Source: Exiguobacterium sp. BMC-KP (GTDB lineage: Bacteria; Bacillota; Bacilli; Exiguobacteriales; Exiguobacteriaceae). Taken from it: 64,000 nucleotides of DNA. The stretch is taken from NCBI RefSeq assembly GCF_001275385.1, contig NZ_LGIW01000015.1:1736001-1800000 (forward strand). The letters are read 5' to 3'. The position numbers and the translations under genes were made by a program. Of this stretch, positions 53,134 to 63,085 are shown piece after piece (position 1 is the first letter of the stretch; every line of letters starts with the position of its first letter). The notes beneath the pieces are model-generated. The model was not told where the DNA came from, did no database searches, and worked only from the letters and a program-made list of their open reading frames with translations.

Positions 53134-54003
53134 TTACGGCACATTGCGATAGCGTTTATCGTCTGTAAAGCCGAGTCCAAGGACCTCATGGGCTTCACTG
53201 ACGACGAGGAACGCCGACGGATCGATGTGTTTGACGATCTCTTTGAGCGTCGTGATTTCCCCTTGACGAACGACAACCATTAGCATTGGTTTGCGCGTCC
53301 GCGTGAATGCGCCTGCTGCTTCGATCTCGGTCGCGCCACGATCGAGCGTCTCAAAGATCTCCTTCACTAACGCTTCCCGTTGATCGGAGATGATATAGGC
53401 AAGCTTGTCGTTTGTGATCCCGAGCTGGACGACGTCAATCATCTTGATCGTGATAAATAAAGCAACAAGAGCATACAAGCCGATCTCAAGCGAGAAGATC
53501 GTCGCCGCACTGATGACGATCGTTCCGTCAAGCAAAGCAATACACAGATGGAGCGGCAACTTCGTGAAACGATGCAGGATTTGCGCGATCAAATCCATCC
53601 CACCGGTCGAAGCGCGACCACGGAAGATCAGACCCAGTCCGATTCCGACACCGGCACCGCCGAAAATCGCAGCAAGCATCGGATTCGTCGTCGCAGCCGG
53701 AACGTCGAACCGTTCATACACGAGGATGACGACCGGTAAGAAGATCGAACCGACGAGTGATTTGACACCAAAGCCCATCCCGAGGATCATCCAGCCGATT
53801 GCCAGCAAAACAACGTTTGCGACGAGCTGGAATAACCCGGGTGAGATGCCAAACAGATCGTTTAAGACGATCGATAACCCACTGACGCCTCCTGAGGCGA
53901 GTTGATTTGGTGCTAAAAATAAACTAAAGGCACTTGCGACGAACAAGGACCCGATTAACAAATACGCATAATCGCGCACGACTTCCTGACGTGTCGATGT
54001 CAT
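53134..54003 (-). CDS. yvjA: YitT-family membrane protein (YvjA-like)
   Basis: 289 residues: five to six membrane helices (about 10-205; DUF161) and a C-terminal cytosolic DUF2179 domain (about 215-285, TRTRKPMLMVVVRQGEITTLKEIV region). Function unknown in the family. Neighbours cccB as in B. subtilis yvjA-cccB-ftsEX. Confidence 0.9.
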   Translation of the reverse strand: MTSTRQEVVRDYAYLLIGSLFVASAFSLFLAPNQLASGGVSGLSIVLNDLFGISPGLFQLVANVVLLAIGWMILGMGFGVKSLVGSIFLPVVILVYERFDVPAATTNPMLAAIFGGAGVGIGLGLIFRGRASTGGMDLIAQILHRFTKLPLHLCIALLDGTIVISAATIFSLEIGLYALVALFITIKMIDVVQLGITNDKLAYIISDQREALVKEIFETLDRGATEIEAAGAFTRTRKPMLMVVVRQGEITTLKEIVKHIDPSAFLVVSEAHEVLGLGFTDDKRYRNVP

Positions 54004-54100
54004 GACATTCCATTTCCCCTTATCGATTGATTCTCGTGTTTCATTTTAGCGGAAAAGTCAGACAACGACTAGATAGGCGGAACAACTCACAGTGTTCCCT

Positions 54101-54604
54101 TTATACCGCACTAAAGGGTGGACTGTAGCGGACGATTCCGCTGACACCACGCAAAGCGTTCCGTTCGAGCGCAAGAACGAGGAATACTTCCGGCGGGACA
54201 GGGAACGGTGGCTCAATGCCGTAGTCGACCGCCCGTTCAAAACCGAACTGCGGATAATAGCTGTCATGCCCGAGGACGACGATGTGTGCTTCACCGGCGT
54301 CCCGCGCATCTTCAATCACTTGCCGGATTAACTCGGAACCAATCCCTTTTCGTTGCCAGACCGGCAACACGCCAACTGGTGCTAAGGCAAGCGACGGGAT
54401 GTCATCGATATGGATTCGGCTCAATAGAACATGACCGACGATTTCTCCTTTATCGGTCACCGCGACCCGACCAAAGACCGGTTGAGCGGCTTCGTCCTCA
54501 CGTAAGGCATCGACGAGATTCGCTTCGTTCGGTTGCTCGAACGCCGCTTCATGGACGAGCCGGATTCCCGCTGCATCCTTGAAGCCTTCTTTCCGGATGA
54601 TCAT
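54101..54604 (-). CDS. GNAT family N-acetyltransferase (YhbS-like)
   Basis: 167 residues. Acetyl-CoA loop APVGVLPVWQRKGIGSELIRQ near 75-95, then HIVVLGHDSYYPQFGFERA near 113-131, the arrangement of YhbS-like predicted acetyltransferases. Its ATG overlaps the methyltransferase stop as TGATG, so the two enzymes are coupled. Confidence 0.87.
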   Translation of the reverse strand: MIIRKEGFKDAAGIRLVHEAAFEQPNEANLVDALREDEAAQPVFGRVAVTDKGEIVGHVLLSRIHIDDIPSLALAPVGVLPVWQRKGIGSELIRQVIEDARDAGEAHIVVLGHDSYYPQFGFERAVDYGIEPPFPVPPEVFLVLALERNALRGVSGIVRYSPPFSAV

Positions 54605-55371
54605 CAGACATTTCTCCCTTCGAATGGTTTGGTTGCAAGTATCGTGAACTCTTTCGGAATGTTCTCACCGTTCCAGCCGCGATGCTCGTCGAACTGTTGC
54701 AATGTGAATCGCGTCTTGATGACGCCGTTTAGAATTTCACTTAGTGTAAAATAGCGGACAGACACATCTGGAAAATCACCTTGTTCATGATCCGTAAAGT
54801 GCCGTTTGTACGCCAAGTCATCAGCTTGCACAGCTTGATCGAAGTAACGCGGTCGATACGTCAGATCCGCATTAATCCAGCGTCCGACCGGATGAAAATC
54901 ACTGAGGATCAGCTGACCACCGGACTTTAACATCGTAAAGAGAATCTGTAAGAAACGCTCTAGATCAGCAAAGTAATGTAAGATGCCGCCTTCTAAGTAG
55001 AGGATATCAAACGTATCGCTGTATCGCTCAAGGTCGATTTCATAAACATCCCCGACAATGTACTCGATTTTCGTCTCAGCGTGGTCCGCTAGTTCAAGTG
55101 CGTACGTAGCATTCTCCTCTGAGATATCGAACACCGTGACGTCTGCCCCGAGTAACGCCAACGGAACGGCTTTTCGTCCATTTGAACCGCAGATGTTCGC
55201 AATCGTCTTCCCCGCGACGTCTTCGAAATAATGCCGGTGTTTCTTCAGCATTGCTGCGGGATTTACTTTGATGATGGCAGCATATTCTGCCGGTGTTCCG
55301 TCACGTTTCTCCCAAAACTCATATGCTCGGTACTCCCAAGCTTGTTTGTTGATTCGACTTTGCTCCTTCAT
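54604..55371 (-). CDS. class I SAM-dependent methyltransferase
   Basis: 255 residues. SAM-binding motif I region is variant (IANICGSNGRKAVPLALLGADVTVFDISEEN near 56-86), motif IV DILYLEGGILHYF near 119-131, post-motif LKSGGQLILSDFHPVG near 147-162. Resembles small-molecule methyltransferases related to UbiE/Tam, substrate unknown. First gene of a two-gene unit with the GNAT. Confidence 0.85.
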   Translation of the reverse strand: MKEQSRINKQAWEYRAYEFWEKRDGTPAEYAAIIKVNPAAMLKKHRHYFEDVAGKTIANICGSNGRKAVPLALLGADVTVFDISEENATYALELADHAETKIEYIVGDVYEIDLERYSDTFDILYLEGGILHYFADLERFLQILFTMLKSGGQLILSDFHPVGRWINADLTYRPRYFDQAVQADDLAYKRHFTDHEQGDFPDVSVRYFTLSEILNGVIKTRFTLQQFDEHRGWNGENIPKEFTILATKPFEGRNV

Positions 55372-55390
55372 CGCTTCTCCCCCTGACGGT

Positions 55391-55424
55391 CAAAAAACCA
55401 GTCGAACATCGTCCGACTGGTTAG
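55391..55424 (-). terminator. prfB terminator
   Basis: Minus strand AACCAGTCGGAC pairs with GTTCGACTGGTT around GAT, then TTTTG. Confidence 0.9.
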
Positions 55425-55429
55425 TTATC

Positions 55430-56530
55430 TTACATATTCATGAGACGGAGGTACGCATCGATGAAGCCCATGATGTCGCCATCCATTGCCCCTTGTGTGT
55501 TCCCGACTTCATAGTTCGTCCGGTGATCCTTGACCATGCTGTATGGGTGGAAGACGTACGAACGGATTTGGCTACCCCACGCGATATCCGACTTTTCACC
55601 ACGGATTTCGTCGAGTTTCTTTTGTTGCTCTTCGATTTCACGTTGATAGAGTTTCGCTTTCAACATCTTCATCGCCGCTTCACGGTTTTTGATCTGCGAA
55701 CGTTCTTGTTGACATGAGACGACGACACCTGTTGGAACGTGTGTGATCCGGACAGCCGAGTCCGTCGTATTGATGTGCTGACCACCCGCACCAGAGGCAC
55801 GGTACGTATCGATCCGTAAGTCTTCCGTACGGACTTCGATATCGATGTCATCGTTGAATTCTGGCATGACGTCACACGAGACGAACGATGTATGACGACG
55901 ACCTGATGAGTCAAACGGTGAGATCCGGACTAAACGATGGATCCCTTTTTCGGCTTTTAAGTATCCATAGGCATTGTGCCCTTGAATACGAAGCGTGACC
56001 GATTTGACACCGGCTTCATCACCTGGTTGATAATCCATCGTTTCGACTTTCCAGCCCTGCTTGTCGCAGAAACGTTGGTACATCCGGAGCAACATCGATG
56101 CCCAGTCTTGCGACTCGGTCCCACCCGCACCTGGGTGTAACTCGAGGATCGCGTTGTTCGCGTCATATTCTCCGTTTAAGAGGATTTGAAGTTCGAAGTC
56201 TTCGAACTTCTTCTTGAGGTCGCCGAGTTCTGACTCGAGCTCTTCTTGAAGATCCGCATCCGGCTCTTCCTTGATCAATTCGTACGTCAAAGCGACGTTC
56301 TCGTGACCTGCTTCAAGTTCCTTGTATTTGTCGACCATCGCTTTTAAGCCGTTCGACTCATCGATGACTTTTTGTGCTGATTCCTGGTTGTTCCAGAAGT
56401 CTGGGTACGTCATCTCGTTTTCAAGTTCTTCGATCCGAGCAATCTTCGATTCGAGGTCAAGTGATGCCTTATATTCGTCGAGTTTCTTTTCCATCCACTC
56501 GGCGGTGTTGCGAATTTCTGCTAATTCCAT
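55430..56530 (-). CDS. prfB: peptide chain release factor 2, no programmed frameshift
   Basis: Reads UGA and UAA stop codons. 366 residues from the ATG at 56530 (AAGGTGG upstream; a GTG three codons earlier is less likely). Stop-recognition SPF in [11 protein letters not shown] near 200-210 and catalytic GGQ in [12 protein letters not shown] near 243-254. The gene reads through in one frame: where most bacteria have CTT-TGA-C near codon 25, this gene has CTT-GAC (56456-56461), so the autoregulatory +1 frameshift is missing. Follows secA as in B. subtilis. Confidence 0.96.
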   Translation of the reverse strand: MELAEIRNTAEWMEKKLDEYKASLDLESKIARIEELENEMTYPDFWNNQESAQKVIDESNGLKAMVDKYKELEAGHENVALTYELIKEEPDADLQEELESELGDLKKKFEDFELQILLNGEYDANNAILELHPGAGGTESQDWASMLLRMYQRFCDKQGWKVETMDYQPGDEAGVKSVTLRIQGHNAYGYLKAEKGIHRLVRISPFDSSGRRHTSFVSCDVMPEFNDDIDIEVRTEDLRIDTYRASGAGGQHINTTDSAVRITHVPTGVVVSCQQERSQIKNREAAMKMLKAKLYQREIEEQQKKLDEIRGEKSDIAWGSQIRSYVFHPYSMVKDHRTNYEVGNTQGAMDGDIMGFIDAYLRLMNM

Positions 56531-56551
56531 GTGTTCCACCTTCTCTTTCCG

Positions 56552-56588
56552 TGAAAAGAGGCAGGAATCTCCTGCCTCTCTTTCAGTC
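56552..56588 (-). terminator. secA terminator
   Basis: Minus strand AAAGAGAGGCAGG-AGATT-CCTGCCTCTTTT. It separates secA from prfB, so prfB depends on read-through or its own promoter. Confidence 0.88.
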
Positions 56589-56598
56589 GATTCATCAC

Positions 56599-59118
56599 TT
56601 ATGCCTGACGGCCGTGACAGTTCTTATATTTCTTACCGGATCCACACCAGCACGGATCGTTTCGTCCGATTTGGTCGTTTGGATTTTTCCGGACTGGTTT
56701 TTTCTTGACTGCTTTGTCTTCCTTACCGGAAACCGCGACTTCGTCTTGGACGACTTTTTCGCGTTTGAGGTTCGGATCGAGATCCGCACGAAGGACAAAT
56801 TGCGTCACTTCTTCTGCGATCGCAGCGTTCATCGCATCAAACATCATCGAACCTTCCGATTGGTATTCACGGAGCGGATCGTTTTGACCGTACGCCCGGA
56901 GGTGAATCCCTTCACGGAGTTGATCCATCTGATCGATGTGGTTCATCCAGTGTTGGTCAACAGCACGAAGGACGATGACTTTTTCGAACTCATCGAATGC
57001 TTCGGCCGGCACTTCTGACCGTTTGTGCTCGTAGTGTGCGAATGTACGCTCTTTGAGCAACTCGATGATTTCTTCGCGTTCTTTTCCGAAGAGGTCGCTT
57101 TCCGTGATCTTCTCTTCGATCGCAAGCGTTTGGTTTGCCCACTCTGCAAGCGCACCGATGCTCCACTCTTCCGGTACGAACTCGACCGGCGTATATTGAT
57201 GGACGCCCGCTTCGATCGTTGATTCGATCATCGGACGGACGATATCTGACACTGAACCGGCATCAAGAATCGCTGCCCGGTCAGCATACATGACTTTCCG
57301 TTGGTCTGCCATGACGTTATCGTATCCGAGAACTTGTTTCCGTGCATCAAAGTTATTTCCTTCGACCCGTTTTTGAGCAGATTCAACAGCACGAGACACC
57401 ATCCGGCTCTCGATCGGTTGCGAATCATCCATCCCGAGACGGTCCATCATTGACTGCAAGGAGTCTGAACCAAAACGACGCATCAATTCATCTTCCAGTG
57501 ATAGATAGAATTGTGATGCCCCTGGGTCTCCTTGACGACCAGCACGACCACGGAGCTGGTTATCGATCCGGCGTGATTCGTGACGCTCTGTCCCGAGAAT
57601 GAAGAGACCACCTTTATCTAAGACACCTTCACCAAGCTTGATGTCGGTACCACGACCGGCCATGTTCGTTGCGATCGTAACCGAGTTCGCTTGACCGGCG
57701 TTCTCGATGATTTCTGCTTCACGCGCATGGTTCTTCGCGTTCAAGACTTCGTGACGGATGCCACGTTTCTTAAGGATGTTACTGAGTAACTCAGACGTCT
57801 CAACGGCAACCGTACCAACGAGAACGGGTTGTCCTTCGCGGTGGGCACGTTCGATTTCGTCCGCAACGGCAGCGAACTTCCCGTTCATCGTCTTGAAGAT
57901 CAAGTCTGGCATATCATTTCGGACGACCGGTTTGTTCGTCGGAACCGGTACGACGTGCATGTTGTAGATATTACGGAACTCTTCTTCCTCCGTCTTCGCT
58001 GTACCGGTCATCCCAGCAAGCTTCGTGTACATCCGGAAGAAGTTTTGATACGTGATCGTCGCAAGGGTCATCGATTCGCGTTGAATCTCGACGCCTTCCT
58101 TCGCTTCGATCGCTTGGTGTAAGCCTTCTGAGTAACGACGACCTTCCATGACACGACCTGTGAACTGGTCGATGATCATGACTTCGTCTTCGCGGACCAT
58201 ATAGTCGACGTCGCGGTGCATGACGGCGTTCGCCCGAAGTGCAAGACTCAAGTGATGGTTAAGTGAGACGTGATCGAGACCAAACAAGTTATCGATACCG
58301 AAGTATTTCTCAGCACGGTCGATCCCTTGCTCTGTCAACAAGACACTCTTCGTTTTGATGTCGACCGTGTAGTCTTCATCTGCCTTCATGATTTTCGCGA
58401 ACGTATCCGCTTGCGAATAGAGTGCTGTCGATTTTTCAGCCGACCCTGAGATGATGAGCGGAGTCCGTGCTTCATCGACGAGGATCGAGTCGACTTCATC
58501 GACGACGGCGTAACTAAGCGGCCGTTGAACACGGTCTTCTTTATAAAGGACCATGTTGTCACGCAAGTAGTCAAAACCGAACTCGTTGTTTGTTCCGTAC
58601 GTGATGTCACAGCTGTAGGCTGCTTGTTTTTCTTGACGCGACATGCTTGAGAGGTTCAAGCCGACCGATAGACCAAGTGCCGCGTAAAGAGGCTCCATAA
58701 TGTCACGGTCACGTTTTGCGAGATATTCGTTGACGGTAACGACGTGAACGCCGTTGCCAGCGAGGGCATTCAAATATACAGGGAGAGTCGCGACGAGTGT
58801 CTTACCTTCCCCGGTCTTCATTTCGGCGATGTCACCGTTGTGCAGGACATATCCACCGATCAACTGAACGCGGTAGTGGCGCATGCCGAGAACACGTGTC
58901 GACACTTCGCGACAGACAGCGAAAGCTTCCGGTAAAATATCATCTAAGTCTTCTCCGTTAGCGAGACGCTCACGGAATTCAACGACTTTTCCTTCGAGTT
59001 CTTGATCCGATAACGCACCGATTTGTGTCTCGAATGCTTCCACAGCATCTGCTGCTTTTTCGGCTTTCTTCAGGACACGTTTCGTTGGTGCAAATAATTC
59101 TTTAAGAAAATTAGCCAT
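56599..59118 (-). CDS. secA: preprotein translocase ATPase SecA
   Basis: Motor of the Sec channel, 839 residues. Walker A MKTGEGKT near 99-106, DEAD-like [12 protein letters not shown] near 204-215, helicase motifs [10 protein letters not shown] near 486-495 and [13 protein letters not shown] near 522-534, and a C-terminal zinc-binding SEC-C motif ([16 protein letters not shown]) that contacts SecB or ribosomes. Works with SecG encoded at 11.9 kb. Confidence 0.98.
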   Translation of the reverse strand: MANFLKELFAPTKRVLKKAEKAADAVEAFETQIGALSDQELEGKVVEFRERLANGEDLDDILPEAFAVCREVSTRVLGMRHYRVQLIGGYVLHNGDIAEMKTGEGKTLVATLPVYLNALAGNGVHVVTVNEYLAKRDRDIMEPLYAALGLSVGLNLSSMSRQEKQAAYSCDITYGTNNEFGFDYLRDNMVLYKEDRVQRPLSYAVVDEVDSILVDEARTPLIISGSAEKSTALYSQADTFAKIMKADEDYTVDIKTKSVLLTEQGIDRAEKYFGIDNLFGLDHVSLNHHLSLALRANAVMHRDVDYMVREDEVMIIDQFTGRVMEGRRYSEGLHQAIEAKEGVEIQRESMTLATITYQNFFRMYTKLAGMTGTAKTEEEEFRNIYNMHVVPVPTNKPVVRNDMPDLIFKTMNGKFAAVADEIERAHREGQPVLVGTVAVETSELLSNILKKRGIRHEVLNAKNHAREAEIIENAGQANSVTIATNMAGRGTDIKLGEGVLDKGGLFILGTERHESRRIDNQLRGRAGRQGDPGASQFYLSLEDELMRRFGSDSLQSMMDRLGMDDSQPIESRMVSRAVESAQKRVEGNNFDARKQVLGYDNVMADQRKVMYADRAAILDAGSVSDIVRPMIESTIEAGVHQYTPVEFVPEEWSIGALAEWANQTLAIEEKITESDLFGKEREEIIELLKERTFAHYEHKRSEVPAEAFDEFEKVIVLRAVDQHWMNHIDQMDQLREGIHLRAYGQNDPLREYQSEGSMMFDAMNAAIAEEVTQFVLRADLDPNLKREKVVQDEVAVSGKEDKAVKKKPVRKNPNDQIGRNDPCWCGSGKKYKNCHGRQA

Positions 59119-59295
59119 GCCTTACAGTCCCCTTACTTCGAACGATTCTTTGAACGAACAGAATTCCGAGATTTTTCCTTTATTCAGTGTACCGAATACG
59201 ACGTCAAATTTCAACAAGCGGACCAAACGCTTCCTCCTGGTCACTCCTTATAGAGTAAACGTATCTTGTTTCGAAATAGTTTTTTATCATATCAA

Positions 59296-59329
59296 AAAGG
59301 GACCCGCCCGTAAGAGCGAGTCCCTGTTG
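59296..59329 (-). terminator. hpf terminator
   Basis: Minus strand AGGGACTCGC pairs with GGCGGGTCCCT, then TTTTG. The rest of the 217-base spacer holds the secA promoter region; no clear consensus pair was found. Confidence 0.85.
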
Positions 59330-59335
59330 CATTCA

Positions 59336-59899
59336 TTATTCTGGTTCAATCAAACCGTAACGACCATCCTTACGACGGTAGACGACGTTCGTGTTGCCCG
59401 TTTCTGCGTCTGAGAAGACGAAGAATGCGTGCCCGAGCATGTCCATCTGAAGAATTGCTTCTTCCGTGTCCATTGGTTTGAGTGTGAAACGCTTCGTCCG
59501 AACGAGTTCGAGTTCAGCCTCGTCCTCTTCATAGACAGGCGCTTCCGCTTCCGGTCCTTCGAGCGTTTTAAAGTACTCTCCGATGCCGCCTTCTTTAGCG
59601 CGCCCTCTCCGGTTCAACTTTGTTTTGTGTTTCCGGATCTGACGTTCGAGCTTATCGACGACGAGGTCGATTGCTGCATACATATCGCCATTGACATCCT
59701 CTGCACGGAGCAAGAGGTTTGGCATTGGAATCGTCACTTCGACTTTTTGTTTCTCGTTGTTGACTTTGAGATTAACATAAGCCGTTTGCGCTTCCGTAGG
59801 AGTTGTAAAATAACGAGTTAACTTTTCAAGCTTTTTCTCGACGTAATCCTTGAGAGCATCTGTGACGTCCAAGTTTTCACCGCGAATGTTGTAGATCAT
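59336..59899 (-). CDS. hpf: ribosome hibernation promoting factor, long form
   Basis: 187 residues: N-terminal S30AE domain (about 1-100) that sits in the 30S decoding channel and C-terminal dimerisation domain (about 130-187, VRTKRFTLKPMDTEEAILQM region) that makes 100S ribosome dimers. Basic start MIYNIRGENLDVT. Stationary-phase and stress role known for the family; a TATAAT lies about 100 bases upstream. Confidence 0.96.
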   Translation of the reverse strand: MIYNIRGENLDVTDALKDYVEKKLEKLTRYFTTPTEAQTAYVNLKVNNEKQKVEVTIPMPNLLLRAEDVNGDMYAAIDLVVDKLERQIRKHKTKLNRRGRAKEGGIGEYFKTLEGPEAEAPVYEEDEAELELVRTKRFTLKPMDTEEAILQMDMLGHAFFVFSDAETGNTNVVYRRKDGRYGLIEPE

Positions 59900-60127
59900 G
59901 TAAACTCCTCCTTAAGTAACCGGTTGAACCTATGAATTCGAGATGATTCAGTCGTTCCCTTCTGAATATTCGAAATTCTTTGGTTCGTTTTTATTATAGC
60001 ACGATAAGTGAAGGAAGACCATGAAAACGATGACATTCTCATGAACGTTCACTTCGGTTCTTAGCGTACGATAATATTGAAGCATGTTGATGTTAACGTA
60101 TATACCCGTTTTGATTAGACTCAAAAC

Positions 60128-60168
60128 AAAAAAACCGCTTTTAGGCAAGACGCCTAAAAACGGTGGTG
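60128..60168 (-). terminator. cspB terminator
   Basis: Minus strand ACCGTTTTTAGGCG pairs with TGCCTAAAAGCGGT, then seven T residues. Confidence 0.92.
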
Positions 60169-60178
60169 GCTGCTTCGT

Positions 60179-60379
60179 TTAGAGTTTAGATACGTTCGCA
60201 GCTTGTGGACCACGATCGCCTTCTACGATTTCAAACTCCACTTCTTCGCCTTCTTCAAGTGATTTGTAACCATCAGCTTGAATTGCTGAGAAGTGTACGA
60301 ATACGTCTTTCGCATCAGACGTTTCAATGAAACCATAACCCTTTTCAGCGTTAAACCATTTGACTTTACCTTGTTCCAT
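60179..60379 (-). CDS. cspB: cold-shock protein, CspA/CspB family
   Basis: 66-residue single-strand nucleic-acid-binding OB fold. RNP1 KGYGFIE near 13-19 and RNP2 VFVHFSAI near 26-33 are intact. Acts as RNA chaperone and transcription antiterminator in the cold. The leader starts with a GC-rich hairpin. Confidence 0.97.
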   Translation of the reverse strand: MEQGKVKWFNAEKGYGFIETSDAKDVFVHFSAIQADGYKSLEEGEEVEFEIVEGDRGPQAANVSKL

Positions 60380-60412
60380 TCGAATTCACGTTCCCTTCGC
60401 AAACCAGAGTAC

Positions 60413-60426
60413 GAGAGCAAGCTCTC
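60413..60426 (-). promoter_or_regulatory. hairpin at the 5' end of the cspB leader
   Basis: GAGAGC-TT-GCTCTC on the transcript, within a larger CGTGAGAGC/GCTCTCGTAC stem, located at or just after the predicted start of transcription. Could protect the mRNA 5' end or respond to temperature (inference). Confidence 0.5.
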
Positions 60427-60433
60427 ACGAATT

Positions 60434-60462
60434 AGTCTATCAAAAGAAGGAATTATTGACAA
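60434..60462 (-). promoter_or_regulatory. cspB: cspB promoter
   Basis: Minus strand TTGTCA (60457-60462), 17 bases, TAGACT (60434-60439). Confidence 0.6.
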
Positions 60463-60546
60463 TTAAAAATTCTGATTATTTAGAAACCATTACCACTAAA
60501 ATATCAATTTCCTCCAAGACATTGTTCTATATTTCAAAAAATTACA

Positions 60547-60575
60547 TTGTCATTACATTTGTAATATTGTATTAT
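60547..60575 (+). promoter_or_regulatory. comK: comK promoter
   Basis: TTGTCA (60547-60552), 17 bases, TATTAT (60570-60575). An A-tract upstream (60536-60541) with AAAA-N5-TTGT resembles one ComK half-site pair imperfectly; autoregulation is possible but unproven. Confidence 0.6.
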
Positions 60576-60631
60576 ATCGTTAGTAATTACCTGTTTTATC
60601 CATTGTCCCATTTGAGGAGGATGTAGTCGAC

Positions 60632-61138
60632 ATGCGACCATTCCATAATGATGAAAAGTATCGAATCACGAAGCGGACCGTAGCAATCTTACCTTGTTAC
60701 GACATGATGAAGCAGTCCATCATCGTGCTAGAAGATGGTTCTACCATCATGACGCCACTTCGACCGTATCAACTGTTGCAATTATCGTGCAGGCAGTACA
60801 ATAGTTCTATTGAGGAACGGATCGTCACCGCAAAACGTGTCGCATCCGTGAAAGGAAAAGTCCCGATTGTCATCGAACCGTCACTCGGCCTCGTCTTTTT
60901 CCCTACCAAATCACCGAAACGTGATGATTGCGAATGGTACGCTTGGAGTCATATGATTGATGTCCTCGAAGAGGATGGACAGACTAAGCTGAAGACCCGC
61001 AATGGCATGATCCTTCCCGTGAACGCCTCTCCTTACATCGTCCGCAACCAAATGAAAGCAACAGGTGAGCTTATGGCTCGCTATCAACAATTGAACGCGA
61101 TGACATTAGAGGAACGCTTTAATGCAATCAAATCTTGA
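60632..61138 (+). CDS. comK: ComK-family competence transcription factor
   Basis: 168 residues. Matches ComK in the opening KRTVAILPCYD near 14-24 and in the block VFFPTKSPKRDDCEWYAWSHM near 88-108, the most conserved part of the family. In B. subtilis it is the master activator of DNA-uptake genes, held down by MecA/ClpCP. GAGGAGG lies eleven bases before the ATG. Stands alone between cspB and the flagellar operon. Whether this species is competent cannot be told from here. Confidence 0.9.
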   Translation: MRPFHNDEKYRITKRTVAILPCYDMMKQSIIVLEDGSTIMTPLRPYQLLQLSCRQYNSSIEERIVTAKRVASVKGKVPIVIEPSLGLVFFPTKSPKRDDCEWYAWSHMIDVLEEDGQTKLKTRNGMILPVNASPYIVRNQMKATGELMARYQQLNAMTLEERFNAIKS

Positions 61139-61144
61139 AAAAAC

Positions 61145-61178
61145 GAAGGTTGGGCGATATTTTCGCTCAACCCTTTTT
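61145..61178 (+). terminator. comK terminator
   Basis: AAGGTTGGGCGA pairs with TCGCTCAACCCTT, then TTTCG. It overlaps the -35 of the SigD-type promoter. Confidence 0.85.
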
Positions 61179-61197
61179 CGTTTCTGCCGATATATAA
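61166..61197 (+). promoter_or_regulatory. SigD-type promoter of the flagellar operon, overlapping a SigA-like -10
   Basis: GCCGATAT (61185-61192) is the exact SigD -10 consensus, with TCAA (61166-61169, consensus TAAA) 15 bases upstream. A TATAAT (61192-61197) overlaps the end of it but has no good -35. Confidence 0.75.
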
Positions 61198-61232
61198 TAA
61201 GATGATGTATTTTGAAAAAAGGAGGACGTTTG

Positions 61233-63074
61233 ATGAATATCCAGTTGAATCCAGCTCGTTCGACGGTACCTGCCGGACAAACCGTGCTTTCGGAGACGAA
61301 GACATATAAAGGAACCGTCTTGGAACAAACCGGACCGCATACGGCGCTCGTTCAAGTCGGACGGGATAAAATCGAGATGACATTCACTGGAGATGTTCCG
61401 ACAGGTGATTTCCAGTTTAAAGTAAAAGGTCAAACGGCAGAAGGTTATCTGATCGAGCAGCTACCAGCTGTCTCAGAGCCTGACGCTGAAACACCGTCCG
61501 CCGTCTCGATTCCGTCAAACGTCGATCCTGCTTTACTCGAAGGCGTGCCAGCAGAACTGAAACCGGCTGTCGCAAAACTCCTTGCGAGCGGTCAGTTGCC
61601 TCAAACACCAGAAGTCGTCGCCCAACTGGTCACGGCTTTACAAGGCAGCTACAAGGATCTTGTCCTTGAACTCGTCTCTCGTCCTGACCACGCGCTCCCA
61701 CCGGAAGCGGAACTCTTGATCGATAGTCTGTTAGCGACAACAGAAGACTTCGTCGACGTCCTTCCGGAACACGACGCCTTACGCGACCAACCAACGTTCG
61801 AAAAAGCTGTTGCACTTGACGTCGCACGCGTCACCTTACCGACGCAACGCGATATCGAGACCGCAACCCCACTGCATATGCGCCAGTACATTGAACACTT
61901 GCCACTAAAAGAACGTCCGGCACTGATCACAGCGCTTGATCAAGGGGACGTCGAAACGATCCGTAAACACCTGACACCTTACTTCCCGCAAGCTCCACTT
62001 GAGCCGAAGACGAGTGTCCGTGAACAATTGATCGGTCTGACGGCGCGTGCCGCAAGTCCGGTCGAGCCAGCCACTCCGATACGGTCGGCTCTGACGCTCG
62101 TCCGGGAAGTGACTCCTCGATTAGCGGAAGTAACGAACGATTTCAAGAGCCAACAGCGAACGATCGTATCGCAACTGCGGCAAATCGAACCACTCGTCGA
62201 GTCCCGCCCGGTGCAAATGGTCGCTGTCATCGAAAGTACGGCACACCGCTTGAAGCAAATGTTCCAGCAAACGGACGCGATGTTGCATACGACGATGCGG
62301 GATGAAAAACAATTGATTCATTTCTTGTCAAAACTCGAACTCGGCGCTGAACTCGCGTCACTCGGTCGGGGAACAGAAGCGAAGGCACTGCTACAAGAAG
62401 TCCGGACGGGCTTTGAAGCCTTCCGCTACGCGCCAGCGAACGTACGCCCGACCTATTTACCGGAATGGAACGCGCCAAGCACACGAACGCCAAGCGACGC
62501 ACCGGCAAAGCTCGTACCGTATGAGCCAAAGCAAAACAGTCCGCGAGTCTTACAAGAAACGGTTCAAAAAGCGTTGCAGCTACAAAGTGCCGAGTTAAAG
62601 CTCGCTACTCCAACTCTCAACCCGGAAGCTTCGAAGCTTCAATCATTCTTGACAACGCAACAACAGGTCAATAAACCTGACAATCAACAACAGTTGAATC
62701 AGATCCTGTTATCACTTCCAGTCCAAATCGTCGAAGCGACGGCCGGTCTTCATGTTCATCTTCAAAATAAACGCCCGGATGAAGTGATCGACTGGGAAAA
62801 CAATACGTTGTACGTCCAGTTGAATACGAAACGTCTCGGTGACATTGGTGTGCGCGTCGAAACCGTTAACCGAAAGATGCAAATCACGATCGAAAATGAT
62901 CTTCCGATTCTCGAGCGACTTGCCGCTCCTTTCCTCGAACGGACGACAGATGCCTTAGAAGCGACCGGTTATCAGGATGTCCGGATTCAGTTCCGACCAT
63001 TCACGAAAGAAGAACGCCAAGACGTCGCCGCGCAGAAGGATGAGACACCAAACGGGTATGACTACCGGATTTAA
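61233..63074 (+). CDS. FliK-like flagellar hook-length protein (YlqG-like)
   Basis: 613 residues. The first half is a Pro/Glu/Gln-rich, loosely helical region; the C-terminal domain (about 500-600, LHVHLQNKRPDEVIDWENNTLYVQLNTKRLGDIGVRVE region) has the strand pattern of the Flg_hook domain that interacts with FlhB. It is probably a FliK paralogue rather than the hook-length ruler itself, since B. subtilis has ylqG-ylqH in this arrangement. The ATG at 61233 follows AAGGAGG. Confidence 0.75.
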   Translation: MNIQLNPARSTVPAGQTVLSETKTYKGTVLEQTGPHTALVQVGRDKIEMTFTGDVPTGDFQFKVKGQTAEGYLIEQLPAVSEPDAETPSAVSIPSNVDPALLEGVPAELKPAVAKLLASGQLPQTPEVVAQLVTALQGSYKDLVLELVSRPDHALPPEAELLIDSLLATTEDFVDVLPEHDALRDQPTFEKAVALDVARVTLPTQRDIETATPLHMRQYIEHLPLKERPALITALDQGDVETIRKHLTPYFPQAPLEPKTSVREQLIGLTARAASPVEPATPIRSALTLVREVTPRLAEVTNDFKSQQRTIVSQLRQIEPLVESRPVQMVAVIESTAHRLKQMFQQTDAMLHTTMRDEKQLIHFLSKLELGAELASLGRGTEAKALLQEVRTGFEAFRYAPANVRPTYLPEWNAPSTRTPSDAPAKLVPYEPKQNSPRVLQETVQKALQLQSAELKLATPTLNPEASKLQSFLTTQQQVNKPDNQQQLNQILLSLPVQIVEATAGLHVHLQNKRPDEVIDWENNTLYVQLNTKRLGDIGVRVETVNRKMQITIENDLPILERLAAPFLERTTDALEATGYQDVRIQFRPFTKEERQDVAAQKDETPNGYDYRI

Positions 63075-63085
63075 AGGAGGACGCC

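Noticed and set aside
60538-60550. ComK-box (AAAA-N5-TTTT) in the comK promoter
   Set aside because: The only candidate reads AAAA-TTACA-TTGT and no well-spaced second box was found; too weak to call as a site in its own right.
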